From the NCBI RefSeq assembly GCF_025913575.1, contig NZ_CP109785.1, positions 2,356,001 to 2,420,000 on the forward strand: a stretch of DNA of 64,000 nucleotides, given 5' to 3'. The stretch's first letter is position 1. Every line of letters begins with the position of its first letter. The stretch comes from Halocatena marina. GTDB taxonomy: Archaea; Halobacteriota; Halobacteria; Halobacteriales; Haloarculaceae. Below the pieces are notes generated by a model. That model was not told where the DNA came from. It saw only the letters and a list, made by a program, of their open reading frames with translations, and ran no database searches. This document shows positions 26,028-35,185 of the stretch, in pieces. The position numbers and the translations under genes were made by a program.

Positions 26028-26258
26028 ATGAACGAATTGGCCCTCGTGCTCTTATTCGTAGGAATAATAATCATACGCGCCCTCCTTTCGTACAGTTCGT
26101 CATCGAAGAAACGCAGATCGTCCAAAACCCACACGACTGGGGTGTTCGACGGAGAAAGCGATGGTGACGGTGGTGATGGCGGCGGTGGATTCGGTGGGTT
26201 CGGAGGAGACGGCGGCTTCGGCGGTGGCGATGGTGGCGGTGGCGGCGGCGGAGAGTAA
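26028..26258 (+). CDS. Small single-span membrane protein with Gly-rich tail
   Basis: 76 residues. One N-terminal transmembrane helix (LALVLLFVGIIIIRALLSYS), a short basic Ser/Lys/Arg stretch that would sit at the cytoplasmic face, then about 35 residues made almost only of Gly, Asp and Phe (GGFGGFGGDGGFGGG) ending in Glu. No enzymatic motif. Low-complexity Gly-Phe tails are seen in proteins that self-associate; role unknown. The reading frame is supported by the hydrophobic helix at the start and a TATA-rich upstream region. Convergent with the aminotransferase gene. Confidence 0.6.
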   Translation: MNELALVLLFVGIIIIRALLSYSSSSKKRRSSKTHTTGVFDGESDGDGGDGGGGFGGFGGDGGFGGGDGGGGGGGE

Positions 26259-26309
26259 AGTAGAGTCGTCGGTTATCGCATTATTCTTGCAGCCGTATTT
26301 TCGGCCTGG

Positions 26310-27650
26310 TCACTGGGCGTCAGTGACGGCTTCAATCAGGAGATCGCACGCGAGGTCAATTTCGCGTTCGGTTACGTCGAGTGGTGGTAGCAATCGGAGC
26401 GTTTTGTAACCACAGCCGAGAGTGAGCAGTCCACGTTTGAGCGCAGCGTCGACGACTGCCTCGCGCAGCGCGTTCGTCTCGAACTCGACAGCGAGCATTA
26501 GCCCAAGACCGCGAACGTCTACGATACCATCCAGATTGGCGTCTTGAAGGCGTTCTGTGGCCTGTCGACCGCGCTCGGTCGCATTCTGGAGCAGGTTGTG
26601 TTCCTCGATTGCGTCGATGGTGAGTACTCCTTGTGCCGAAGCAAGGATATCGCCTGCTCCCCACGTCGATGAGATCCGGGCTTTCTCGTCGGGGAAAACC
26701 TCTTTGCGGGAGATTGTTGCTCCGACGCGGAGTGCCTTCGCGCTCGCAATGACGTCTGGTTCGATTGGGAAGTGGTCAGCAGCCCACATCTCACCAGTAC
26801 GGCCGATCCCTGACTGGATCTCGTCAGCGACGAGGAGGAGGTTGTGTTCGTCACAGAGTGATGCGATCTCGTCCATGAAATCCGCGCTCGGGATTCGATA
26901 GCCCCCCTCTCCCTGTACGGGTTCGATGATGAGATAGGCGACATCATCGCCAGCAACGTGGCCGCGCTCGGGATCGAGCAGTTCCCGGAGCTTCGAACCG
27001 TCTGACGTGAAAAAGCCACAGCCACAGCCTTGGGAGGACTGCGTATCGTTGTGAGTACAGAACGGTACGTCGTGGATGTTCGAAATCGCTGGGTAGTGCT
27101 TCCGGTGGACAGTCTTCGATCGATTGAGTGAAAGCGCACCAAGTGTTCGGCCGTGGAACGCCCCTTCGAACGTGATACCATACTCTCCTCGCGTGTGGTC
27201 ATACGCGATTTTAATCGCATTTTCGACCGCTTCTGCACCCGAGTTCGAGAGGAAGACAGTGTCCATTCCGTAGTGACTCGTGATGTCTGTGAGTCGGTCC
27301 ATCAGTTCTGTTGGACCTGGAAGCCCTCCGTCGACAGCGTTCTCACCACTGACGTAGAAGTCCTGCCCAGCAATTCGTAGCGGATCAACGAGATCAAACT
27401 CGCGCAGTCGGTCCACAATCATGGGGTTGTTGTAGCCGAGCGGCGCGGCACCGACGTGGCTCGTAAAGTCCATGAGAATGTTACCGTCAACATCGGTACA
27501 GAATGGACCATCTGCCTCTTCCGAAAGGTCCCAAACGAAATCATAGACGTAGGTGCTCTTCGCAGCATGCTCGCGATGCTGTCTCGATCGATCGCGGGCG
27601 CGCTCACCTGGCATTGACCGAACCGTCGGAGTCGTCGTATCCCGGTTCAT
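26310..27650 (-). CDS. Class III aminotransferase (4-aminobutyrate aminotransferase-like)
   Basis: 446 residues from the ATG complement of 27648-27650 (MNRDTTTPTVRSMPGER); the longer open frame to 27782 is Cys/Trp-rich and unlike the family. Fold-type I PLP enzyme: LSNSGAEAVENAIKIAYDH for cofactor phosphate, FEGAFHGRTLGALSL, LLVADEIQSGIGRTGEMWA (the DE that holds PLP), and the Schiff-base Lys in IASAKALRVG. Class III enzymes transfer the amino group of an omega-amino acid (GABA, ornithine, diaminobutyrate) to 2-oxoglutarate. The exact substrate is unclear. No succinate semialdehyde dehydrogenase is seen in the window. Confidence 0.85.
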   Translation of the reverse strand: MNRDTTTPTVRSMPGERARDRSRQHREHAAKSTYVYDFVWDLSEEADGPFCTDVDGNILMDFTSHVGAAPLGYNNPMIVDRLREFDLVDPLRIAGQDFYVSGENAVDGGLPGPTELMDRLTDITSHYGMDTVFLSNSGAEAVENAIKIAYDHTRGEYGITFEGAFHGRTLGALSLNRSKTVHRKHYPAISNIHDVPFCTHNDTQSSQGCGCGFFTSDGSKLRELLDPERGHVAGDDVAYLIIEPVQGEGGYRIPSADFMDEIASLCDEHNLLLVADEIQSGIGRTGEMWAADHFPIEPDVIASAKALRVGATISRKEVFPDEKARISSTWGAGDILASAQGVLTIDAIEEHNLLQNATERGRQATERLQDANLDGIVDVRGLGLMLAVEFETNALREAVVDAALKRGLLTLGCGYKTLRLLPPLDVTEREIDLACDLLIEAVTDAQ

Positions 27651-27815
27651 GCCCCGCGTAGATCCCCCGGGGGTAAATAATGAATTGTGTTCGGTGCAGT
27701 ATTTACGACAGCAACGTGTCCACGACGAGCACAGTAAACCATCATCGAAATATGAATATCCCCACTCATATCCATAGAACATCCAATACCACGTCGATAA
27801 TGTTCTAGTTATATA

Positions 27816-29072
27816 TCAAATGAGGATGAGGATGGCGATACCTGTTGCGACGGTTGCCAAGCCGGCGCTCCACGCGGCGACGCGGTAGCCAAACGATCTC
27901 GTCGGGCTAACGAGCGCAAGCGCGGCTTTCACGCCGATGCTCGTGATTGTCGCAATCATTACGCCAAGAATAGCCGTGTTCGGGCTAATCACGTTCCCGT
28001 TGTAGAGGACAATTGCCGAGGTTGTCGCACCAGCGCTCGAAACGAAACCACTGAGTGCGGCCGCGAGCAGAAAGCCAGCATTCCCGTACAACGCTTTCGC
28101 GATCGCGCTTCCGAGAAGCACCACAGCGAACAGTGCACCGAAGCTGAGGGCGTTTCGGAGAGAAAACGGACTATCGAGATCGAGATCGATCTGTTCAGAC
28201 CAGTCTGCAGTAAGTCCAGCGACCACGAGACTCCCAAGAATAATAGCGCTCAACGGTAGCACGAGACCGATCATCGGCTGACGGTTGTCGGCAAACACCA
28301 GCACGATCGTCAGATTGCGCAGCGCCATTGCCGCATCCGCAAGGAGAATTGCCGCAACGGCGTACGAGACCGCATCAGATCGCTGTCGGACGTGATCCAA
28401 CATTGCGCCGACGACGGCTGTTGAGGATGCCAATCCTCCGAAGAAGCCGGTAACGACGATGCCACGGCCGCCATACGATCTGACAATTGCGTAGTTGACG
28501 ATGCCGATAGCAGCAACACTGACAACGAGCAACCACACCACTCGGGGTTCGATCTCGATAGAGAGACCGATGAGTGTCACTGTCATCGACCCACCTGGGA
28601 GTATCGGATAGATAACGAACGCGAGGACGCCGAACTCTGCTGCCGAACGCAACTCCGCTTTGGTGAGGCCCCACGCGAAATCGTGCAGTTCGCGTTTCAA
28701 AACGAGGAGGAGTGATGAAAGTATTGTGACCGTCACGCCCTCAAGAAGCATCCCCGTTCCAACGAGTACGCCAACTCCGTACGCCACGAGCATAGACACC
28801 GCCGTCGTCAGAGATAATCCCTCGCCGTCAATGAGGAGCCCACGGAAAGCGAGCACGACCCCCTGTACAACGATTAGTACACCCCCGAGGACGAGCAGCC
28901 ACTGTCGATTAAGCACCGTGAACAACGCTCCGAGGAGCGTGATCAGTGAGAACGTCCGAATGCCCGCCGATCGGTGTGACCACTCTCGTTCCAGACCGAG
29001 AAACAACCCCAACGCCCCTGCGAGAATGAGACGCATGAGAACGGGGTCTGGAACCGAGAGCTCTAATGCCAT
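27816..29072 (-). CDS. MgtC/DUF4010 family membrane protein
   Basis: 418 residues with about eleven hydrophobic segments. The N-terminal part carries the MgtC/SapB signature (LAGALGLFLGLEREWSHRSAGIRT split here as LAGALGLFLGLERE and GIRTFSLITLLGAL). The C-terminal two thirds correspond to DUF4010 (TAVVGAMLDHVRQRSD, LSGFVSSAGATTSAIVLY, AWSAGLATVATG). MgtC proteins are linked to Mg2+ or phosphate homeostasis in bacteria; the DUF4010 fusions are uncharacterised. Divergent from the AI-2E-type gene, with about 80 bp of AT-rich DNA between their starts. Confidence 0.85.
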   Translation of the reverse strand: MALELSVPDPVLMRLILAGALGLFLGLEREWSHRSAGIRTFSLITLLGALFTVLNRQWLLVLGGVLIVVQGVVLAFRGLLIDGEGLSLTTAVSMLVAYGVGVLVGTGMLLEGVTVTILSSLLLVLKRELHDFAWGLTKAELRSAAEFGVLAFVIYPILPGGSMTVTLIGLSIEIEPRVVWLLVVSVAAIGIVNYAIVRSYGGRGIVVTGFFGGLASSTAVVGAMLDHVRQRSDAVSYAVAAILLADAAMALRNLTIVLVFADNRQPMIGLVLPLSAIILGSLVVAGLTADWSEQIDLDLDSPFSLRNALSFGALFAVVLLGSAIAKALYGNAGFLLAAALSGFVSSAGATTSAIVLYNGNVISPNTAILGVMIATITSIGVKAALALVSPTRSFGYRVAAWSAGLATVATGIAILILI

Positions 29073-29151
29073 ATGTTACCGAACATAGCGCTATATATTA
29101 AGTGATTCGGTGTCAACGGGGTTTTTTGCTCTACGGGTCGCATTGCGCCGT

Positions 29152-30423
29152 ATGTCCAGAATTAGCTGGCGGCGCGCAGGGTGGGCAGTTATTGGAGCGA
29201 CGCTTGGCCTCGCGTTGTTGTTCGTGCTGCATTCGTTCATTGGCACGTTCGTCTTCGGTGTTTTCATCTACTACGCTACACGACCGATGTATCAGCGACT
29301 GGAACGGTACATCTATCCGAAAAGCCTCGCAGCAGCAGTTTCTATTCTTGCGCTTGCTCTCCCAGCGATTCTTCTGTTCGCGTACCTCGCTGCCATCGGC
29401 CTCCAACAATTTGGTTCCGTGACACAAAACATCAATCTCGGACCATTTCAGGAAGTCATCGGACCGTACATCGACGTTTCAACCCTCGTTCGGAATCCAC
29501 AACTGATCTCTCAGCGGGTAGATATACAACAACTTTCGAACTTCGATTTCAGCACACTCGCCCCAGTACAGAAGCTCCTCAACGAGGTAGGCAAGTATCT
29601 CGGATTCCTCGGTAACATGCTCCTTCATTTGTTCATTATGCTCGCGCTCGCATTCTACCTCTTGCGCGATGGACCCCGAGCCTCTCGATGGCTCCTCGAA
29701 CGATTCGGCGACGAACGGGGCCTTCTCGAAGAGTATCTGCGTGCAGTCGACACCGATTTTGCGAGCGTCTTCTTCGGAAATATCCTGAACGCCGTCATGA
29801 CAGGACTCATTGGTGCAATCTCGTATTCTGCACTGAATCGGATGGCGTCTGGTGGAACGATCCCATATCCGGAACTACTGGGACTGTTGACGGGCGTCGC
29901 CAGTCTCATTCCAGTCGTCGGCATGAAGCTCGTCTACGTCCCAGTCACGCTCTACCTCCTCGCTCAACAGTTCACACAGTCGGGATCGCTTGTGTTCGTC
30001 GGGCTGTTCTTCGTCATCTCGTTTTTCATCGTGGACACACTCCCTGACTTCGTTCTTCGGCCGTACGTCTCGGGACGAAATCTCCACGTCGGGACGGTCA
30101 TGTTCGCATACATATTTGGTCCGCTGCTGTTCGGCTGGTACGGACTCTTTCTCGGACCGATACTCCTCGTGTTTGCGTATCACTTCGCGCGATTGGTGCT
30201 CCCCGAACTACTCCGTGATGAGCCGACGACACAAACGGATCCCACACTCGTGTTTCCGTCTTCGAATGCCCTCTCGCCAGCCATGATGGACGCAGACGGC
30301 AGACACACATCAGACAACCCAGCAGAACAGAAACGAGAGCAAAGCGAAAGTGAAAATGGATCCAAAACGACACAGATCGATGAAGAGGATGGCTCTCTGG
30401 ATGGATCAGTCAATGAGAGCTAA
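29152..30423 (+). CDS. AI-2E family transporter (PerM/TqsA-like)
   Basis: 423 residues from ATG 29152; an ATG 14 codons upstream (29110) is an alternative. The family architecture is clear: two N-terminal helix pairs (GWAVIGATLGLALLFVLHS, AAVSILALALPAILLFAYLA), a periplasmic-type insert rich in Gln/Asn, then a C-terminal block (LLHLFIMLALAFYLLRDGP, TGLIGAISYSALN, LGLLTGVASLIPVVGMKLVY, FFVISFFIVDTLPDFVLRPY). Members export autoinducer-2, sodium-coupled ions or other solutes; archaeal substrates are unknown. The last 60 residues form an acidic, polar cytoplasmic tail common to haloarchaeal members. Confidence 0.87.
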   Translation: MSRISWRRAGWAVIGATLGLALLFVLHSFIGTFVFGVFIYYATRPMYQRLERYIYPKSLAAAVSILALALPAILLFAYLAAIGLQQFGSVTQNINLGPFQEVIGPYIDVSTLVRNPQLISQRVDIQQLSNFDFSTLAPVQKLLNEVGKYLGFLGNMLLHLFIMLALAFYLLRDGPRASRWLLERFGDERGLLEEYLRAVDTDFASVFFGNILNAVMTGLIGAISYSALNRMASGGTIPYPELLGLLTGVASLIPVVGMKLVYVPVTLYLLAQQFTQSGSLVFVGLFFVISFFIVDTLPDFVLRPYVSGRNLHVGTVMFAYIFGPLLFGWYGLFLGPILLVFAYHFARLVLPELLRDEPTTQTDPTLVFPSSNALSPAMMDADGRHTSDNPAEQKREQSESENGSKTTQIDEEDGSLDGSVNES

Positions 30424-30501
30424 TCGATAGCTGCGATCGAGTGATTCGATCGCGCTCGGCTCGACGCCTAACAGATTCGTTGTTATTCTCGGATTTGGAA
30501 T

Positions 30502-31656
30502 TTAGAATCCTTTGTCCATCAGTTCGCGGGCGATGATGTTCTTCTGGATTTCGGTCGTTCCTTCGTAGATCTGTGTGATCTTGGCGTCACGGTAGAGACG
30601 TTCGACATCGAAGTCGTTGACGTAGCCCGATCCGCCGTGGATCTGGACGGCTTCGTTTGCACAGTCGACAGCGACGCGGGAGGCAAACTCCTTTGCCATC
30701 GAAGCAAGCGTCGTCAGCTGTTCGTCCGAGTGTTCGACGCTCCACGCGGACTTGTACGTGAGCTGTCTGGCTGCTTCGGTTCGAGTGTGCATGTCGGCGA
30801 TCTTATGCTGGATGGACTGGAAGTCGCCGATCGGACGGCCGAACTGCTCGCGTTCTTGTGCGTATTCCAGTGACCGTTCTGCAGCACCTTTCGCGATTCC
30901 CACGCCCTGTGCAGCTACCATCGTCCGTGTGATGTCGAAGAACTGCATGAGCTGGAGGAAGCCCATCCCACGCGTACCGACGAGGTTCTCTTCGGGGACA
31001 CGCACGTCATCGAAGATGAGTTCGGCCGTATCGCTTGCTCGGATTCCGAGTTTCCCCGTGATCTTCTCGCTCGTAAATCCGTCGCGGTCGGACTCGACGA
31101 CGATCTGAGAGAATCCGTTGTATCGACCTTCGGCGTCGGGGTCGGTCTCACACATGACAACGAAGAAATCACCCACAGAGCCGTTGGTGATCCACATCTT
31201 GTTGCCGTTGATGACCCACTCGTCGCCGTCTTTTTCGGCATTGGTTGACACCGAGGACACGTCGGAGCCAGTGTCGGGTTCGGAGATTGCCGCACCCATG
31301 ATCGCCTCGCCGCTCGCAATCGGGGCGAGGAACTTCTCTTTTTGCTCTTCTGTTCCGTATTCGATGATAGCGTCGCTCCCGAACGTGGTTGCTGTGATCG
31401 AGAGAGCAATACCGGGATCGACGGCGAACAGCTCCTCGATGATGATGGCCGTATCGAGCGCGCTGTACTCAGCGCCGCCGTACTCCATCGGAATGTTCGC
31501 TCCGGTCAAGCCCATCTCCGTTGCGGTCTCTAGGACTTCGAATGGGAACTTCTCCTCAACGTCGTACTCTTGGGCGACAGGTGCAATCTCATTCTCCGCA
31601 AAACGACGGACCTCATCTCTGATTTGTGTCTGCTCGTCGGATAATTCGAAATCCAT
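30502..31656 (-). CDS. Acyl-CoA dehydrogenase
   Basis: 384 residues from the ATG complement of 31654-31656 (MDFELSDEQTQIRDEVRRF). All family segments are present: the helical N-terminal domain, AISEPDTGSDVSSVST (signature 1), NGNKMWITNG for FAD contact, ERSLEYAQEREQFGRPI, and YRDAKITQIYEGTTEIQ with the Glu of YEGT that acts as catalytic base. It oxidises fatty acyl-CoA to the 2-enoyl-CoA with electrons passed to ETF. It lies divergently beside a fused hydroxyacyl-CoA dehydrogenase/enoyl-CoA hydratase, so beta-oxidation is the likely pathway. Chain length preference is not visible. Confidence 0.93.
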   Translation of the reverse strand: MDFELSDEQTQIRDEVRRFAENEIAPVAQEYDVEEKFPFEVLETATEMGLTGANIPMEYGGAEYSALDTAIIIEELFAVDPGIALSITATTFGSDAIIEYGTEEQKEKFLAPIASGEAIMGAAISEPDTGSDVSSVSTNAEKDGDEWVINGNKMWITNGSVGDFFVVMCETDPDAEGRYNGFSQIVVESDRDGFTSEKITGKLGIRASDTAELIFDDVRVPEENLVGTRGMGFLQLMQFFDITRTMVAAQGVGIAKGAAERSLEYAQEREQFGRPIGDFQSIQHKIADMHTRTEAARQLTYKSAWSVEHSDEQLTTLASMAKEFASRVAVDCANEAVQIHGGSGYVNDFDVERLYRDAKITQIYEGTTEIQKNIIARELMDKGF

Positions 31657-31773
31657 GCTCATTTTCATCGGTGTTAAACCATAACGATTTTGCGCAAGCG
31701 ATAAACCCGTAAACGGTTGTTATAGGCCCAATGGGAAACGTTGAACACCTCTCCGAGAGACTCACTAATTGTC

Positions 31774-33744
31774 ATGGATGTAGATGATATCGATAGTATC
31801 GCGGTGCTCGGTGCCGGGAACATGGGTCACGGGATCGCCGAGGTGGCCGCACTCTCCGGCTACGAGGTCACGCTCCGCGATATCAACGAGGAGTTCGTTC
31901 AGAACGGCTACGATCAGATTGAGTGGAGTCTCGGAAAGCTCGCGGAGAACGATCGAATCAGCGAGGAGGACGCAGACAACGCGCTCGAACAGATCACGCC
32001 ACTCGTCGACATGGAGGCTGCCGTTAGTGACGCCGATTTCATCATCGAAGCAGTCCCCGAGCAGATGGAGATCAAAAAGGACGTGTACAGCGAGGTACAA
32101 GAACACGCCCCAGAGCACACGATTCTCGCATCGAACACGTCGTCGCTTTCGATCACCGATCTCTCGGAAGTGACCGAACGGCCCGAGCAGTTCTGTGGGA
32201 TGCATTTCTTCAACCCACCAGTGCGCATGCAGCTCGTTGAGGTCATCTCAGGCGAACACACCGCAGAAGAGACGCTTTCTGTGACCGAACAGCTCGCAGA
32301 TTCGTTCGATAAGTCTCCTGTTCGCGTGCGAAAGGATACGCCTGGTTTCATCGTGAACCGGATTCTCGTTCCGCTGATGAACGAGGCGTGCTGGATCGTC
32401 TCCGAGGACGATGCGACCAAAGAAGAAGTCGACAGCACAGTCAAGTTCGACCTCGGTCTCCCGATGGGTGCATTCGAACTCGGCGATCAGGTCGGTAACG
32501 ATGTCACCTATCACGTCCTCGAATACATGAACGACGTACTCGGCGAGGCGTACGCTCCTGCACCGTTGCTTGAGGAAGTTGTTGAGGAAGAACGCTACGG
32601 GAAAAAGAGCGGTGAAGGCTTCTACGACTACAAGAACGGCGATGGGGCACAGATCCCCACCGATGTTGGCAGCAGCGAGATCAAGCACCGTCTGCTCGCC
32701 GTGATGGCAAACGAAGTCGGCAATCTCGTCGGCAACGAGGTTGCACCGGTCGAGGACATCGACGAGGCCGTGATGCTCGGGGCCGGGTTCCCAGAAGGGC
32801 CAGGGAAACTCGCCGACGAAACGGGACTCGAAACGCTCGTCGAGACACTCGATGAACGGCTCGAACAGAACGGCGCATCGCGGTATGAGGCTTCGGACTA
32901 CCTCCGCGATCGAGCCCAAGAAGGAGGATTTTACGACGAGGAAGCTGACGACGACACAGTCGAATACGAGATGATCCGCGTCGAGTACCCGGGCGAGATG
33001 GTTGGGCAGATCGTCATCGATCGTCCACACCGGATGAACACCATCAACATCGAACTGCTCGACGAATTGGGAGCAGCCATCGATGCGTTCGAATCCGACG
33101 ACGACGTCCGCGCGATCCTCATTACGGGCGAGGGCGAGAAGGCGTTCTCTGCTGGAGCGGACGTGCAATCGATGGCCACGAGCGCAGAGCCGCTTCAGGC
33201 AATCGAACTCTCGCGGACGGGACAACAGACCTACGGTAAACTCGAATCGTGTTCGATGCCAGTCGTCGCTGGTATCGATGGCTACTGTCTCGGTGGCGGG
33301 ATGGAACTCTCGATGTGCGCTGACATGCGTATCGCCTCTGAGCGTTCTGAACTCGGCCAACCCGAACTCAACCTTGGTCTGCTACCGGGATGGGGTGGCA
33401 CGCAACGGCTCCAGCACATCGTTGGTGAGGGTCGAGCGAAGGAGATCATCCTGACCGCAGACCGCTACGACGCGGAGACGATGGCCGACTACGGATTCCT
33501 GAATGACGTCGTCTCGAACGACGAACTGGCGTCCGAGGCGTTCGAACTCGCTGCCGATCTCGCTGCCGGACCACCGATTGCGACACAGTTCGTCAAGAAA
33601 GCGATGCTACGCGGCTGGGAGGACACGGATGCCGGTCTCGAAATCGAAGCACAGGCGTTCGGTCACCTCATCGGTACCGACGACCTCATGGAAGGAATTA
33701 CGGCCTTCATGGGCGATGGCGACCCTGAATTCGAAGGGAAGTAG
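31774..33744 (+). CDS. Fused 3-hydroxyacyl-CoA dehydrogenase / enoyl-CoA hydratase
   Basis: 656 residues from ATG 31774. N-terminal Rossmann domain: SIAVLGAGNMGHGIAEVAAL (GxGxMG, NAD+). The C-terminal dehydrogenase helices follow (FIVNRILVPLMNEACWIV) with a second DH-type repeat. From about residue 405 a crotonase domain runs to the end: FSAGADVQSMATS (oxyanion hole), GYCLGGGMELSMCADMRIAS and LGQPELNLGLLPGWGGTQRL with the catalytic Glu. The enzyme would hydrate the enoyl-CoA and oxidise the hydroxyacyl-CoA in one polypeptide; domain order is dehydrogenase first, unlike bacterial FadB. Shares a 117-bp divergent promoter region with the acyl-CoA dehydrogenase. Confidence 0.93.
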   Translation: MDVDDIDSIAVLGAGNMGHGIAEVAALSGYEVTLRDINEEFVQNGYDQIEWSLGKLAENDRISEEDADNALEQITPLVDMEAAVSDADFIIEAVPEQMEIKKDVYSEVQEHAPEHTILASNTSSLSITDLSEVTERPEQFCGMHFFNPPVRMQLVEVISGEHTAEETLSVTEQLADSFDKSPVRVRKDTPGFIVNRILVPLMNEACWIVSEDDATKEEVDSTVKFDLGLPMGAFELGDQVGNDVTYHVLEYMNDVLGEAYAPAPLLEEVVEEERYGKKSGEGFYDYKNGDGAQIPTDVGSSEIKHRLLAVMANEVGNLVGNEVAPVEDIDEAVMLGAGFPEGPGKLADETGLETLVETLDERLEQNGASRYEASDYLRDRAQEGGFYDEEADDDTVEYEMIRVEYPGEMVGQIVIDRPHRMNTINIELLDELGAAIDAFESDDDVRAILITGEGEKAFSAGADVQSMATSAEPLQAIELSRTGQQTYGKLESCSMPVVAGIDGYCLGGGMELSMCADMRIASERSELGQPELNLGLLPGWGGTQRLQHIVGEGRAKEIILTADRYDAETMADYGFLNDVVSNDELASEAFELAADLAAGPPIATQFVKKAMLRGWEDTDAGLEIEAQAFGHLIGTDDLMEGITAFMGDGDPEFEGK

Positions 33745-33916
33745 AAACGAGTCACAGATCGGAACGGGGGAGATCTGAGTACCACCGGCTAAACGATATT
33801 CAACAACTATCGATCGAGTGACCTCGTTCGAGTACTCTCTGTTCGAGAACGATCAGTGTACTCGCTGAAACAAGCGAATACAGAGCGTCCCGCCGTCTTC
33901 TATCCGATCTGATTTT

Positions 33917-35008
33917 TTATGATTCGAATTCGTCTTCGAAGACGAATCGACCATTTCGCTGTACCACGTCTCCATCGACTTCGATGACCGACTCTTCGCT
34001 CATATCAACGATCATATCGACGTGTGCTGCGCTCTCGTTGCGCTCGCGGTTCGGACCGACAGTGTCGCCGTAGGCGTTTCCGACGGCCATGTGGACGGTG
34101 TCGCCCATCTTCTCATCGAAGAGCATATTGTACGTGAACCGATCGATGTCGCGGTTCATCCCGATGCCCAACTCCCCGAGCCGTCGTGCACCCTCGTCGG
34201 TTTCGAGCACCGACGTCAGCACGTTTTCGTTCGTCTCGGCGCTGTGTTCGACGACCACGCCGTCCTCGAAGACGAGATGTGCGTTCTCGACTTCGCGGCC
34301 TTGATGGTAGAGAGGCATATCGAACAGCACTTCGCCCTCAACGGAGTCGGGGACGGGTGCGGTGAACACCTCACCGCCCGGGAGATTGTACTCTGCGTAG
34401 TCGTTCTGGGTGTGCATTCCATCGATGGACATGGTGATGTCGGTCGTGTCACCGCTCTTGATGCGTATCTCACTCGCCGGGTCGAGAATATCGACCATTC
34501 GCTGTTGGTGCTCGCGTTGGGCGTCCCAATCCTTATCGATCGCATCCCAAACGAAATCCTCGTACGCTTCGGTGCTCATCCCTGCGAGCTGAGCGAAGCT
34601 CGCGCACGGGAACTGGGTGAGACACCACCGTTTCGAGAGTGCAATATCGCTGATAGGCTTTTTCGCGCGCTCGTTCGCGGCCATCGTCTCGGGCGTGACA
34701 TCACTCGTTTCAGTGACGTTTTGACCACCACGCACTCGGATGAGCACGTCCACATTCTCGTACAGTGCTGCTAGGTGCTCTGGCGTCTCGATCCCATCTG
34801 CACCGGCCGCTCGGAGATACGCCCGATCAGCACGGTCGCTGTCGGCTAAGTACACAGGAACACCACCGATGTCACCGACTACTTCGTGGAGAGCAACAGC
34901 GAGATCTTCTGCGACAGATGGTGTACTGATAACGACGTTCTCGCCAGGTTGGAGATCGACGGAATGATTCACGATGGTCGCCGCGTGCTGACGGATTCGT
35001 GGATCCAT
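33917..35008 (-). CDS. M29-family aminopeptidase (AmpS/thermophilic aminopeptidase type)
   Basis: 363 residues. M29 signatures are present: NLPGGEVFTAPVPDSVEG (catalytic/metal Glu), LGELGIGMNRDIDRF (second Glu), MAVGNAYGDTVG and NESAAHVDMIVDM (metal His and Asp). These are cobalt- or zinc-dependent exo-aminopeptidases that act as dimers in the cytoplasm. The start ATG at 35008 gives a typical N-terminus (MDPRIRQHAATIVNHSVDLQ). Length is slightly below the bacterial average of about 410, as usual for archaeal members. Divergent from the threonine aldolase gene. Confidence 0.88.
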   Translation of the reverse strand: MDPRIRQHAATIVNHSVDLQPGENVVISTPSVAEDLAVALHEVVGDIGGVPVYLADSDRADRAYLRAAGADGIETPEHLAALYENVDVLIRVRGGQNVTETSDVTPETMAANERAKKPISDIALSKRWCLTQFPCASFAQLAGMSTEAYEDFVWDAIDKDWDAQREHQQRMVDILDPASEIRIKSGDTTDITMSIDGMHTQNDYAEYNLPGGEVFTAPVPDSVEGEVLFDMPLYHQGREVENAHLVFEDGVVVEHSAETNENVLTSVLETDEGARRLGELGIGMNRDIDRFTYNMLFDEKMGDTVHMAVGNAYGDTVGPNRERNESAAHVDMIVDMSEESVIEVDGDVVQRNGRFVFEDEFES

Positions 35009-35185
35009 GGTTAGTGACTGATTTTGCCGGAAAAACAGCTTTCGAAGTCGAGTTGGTGTCTGGTTATTCGGCGACGTTCCTTGTCATCAGTGTCATGCTC
35101 GCTTCGGTCACGGCGATTTCGTTGCCTGCTGATTCGGCTGTTCTGATCGAGGTGTATTTATTTTCGCATCATGATTGTTCACTCC

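Noticed and set aside
32248-33360. 370-residue minus-strand ORF inside the dehydrogenase/hydratase gene
   Set aside because: Antisense to a clearly recognised fused enzyme; composition rich in Cys, His, Arg and Val, typical of the reverse frame of acidic haloarchaeal genes.
34022-34774. 250-residue plus-strand ORF antisense to the M29 peptidase
   Set aside because: No family features and M29 catalytic motifs lie on the other strand.
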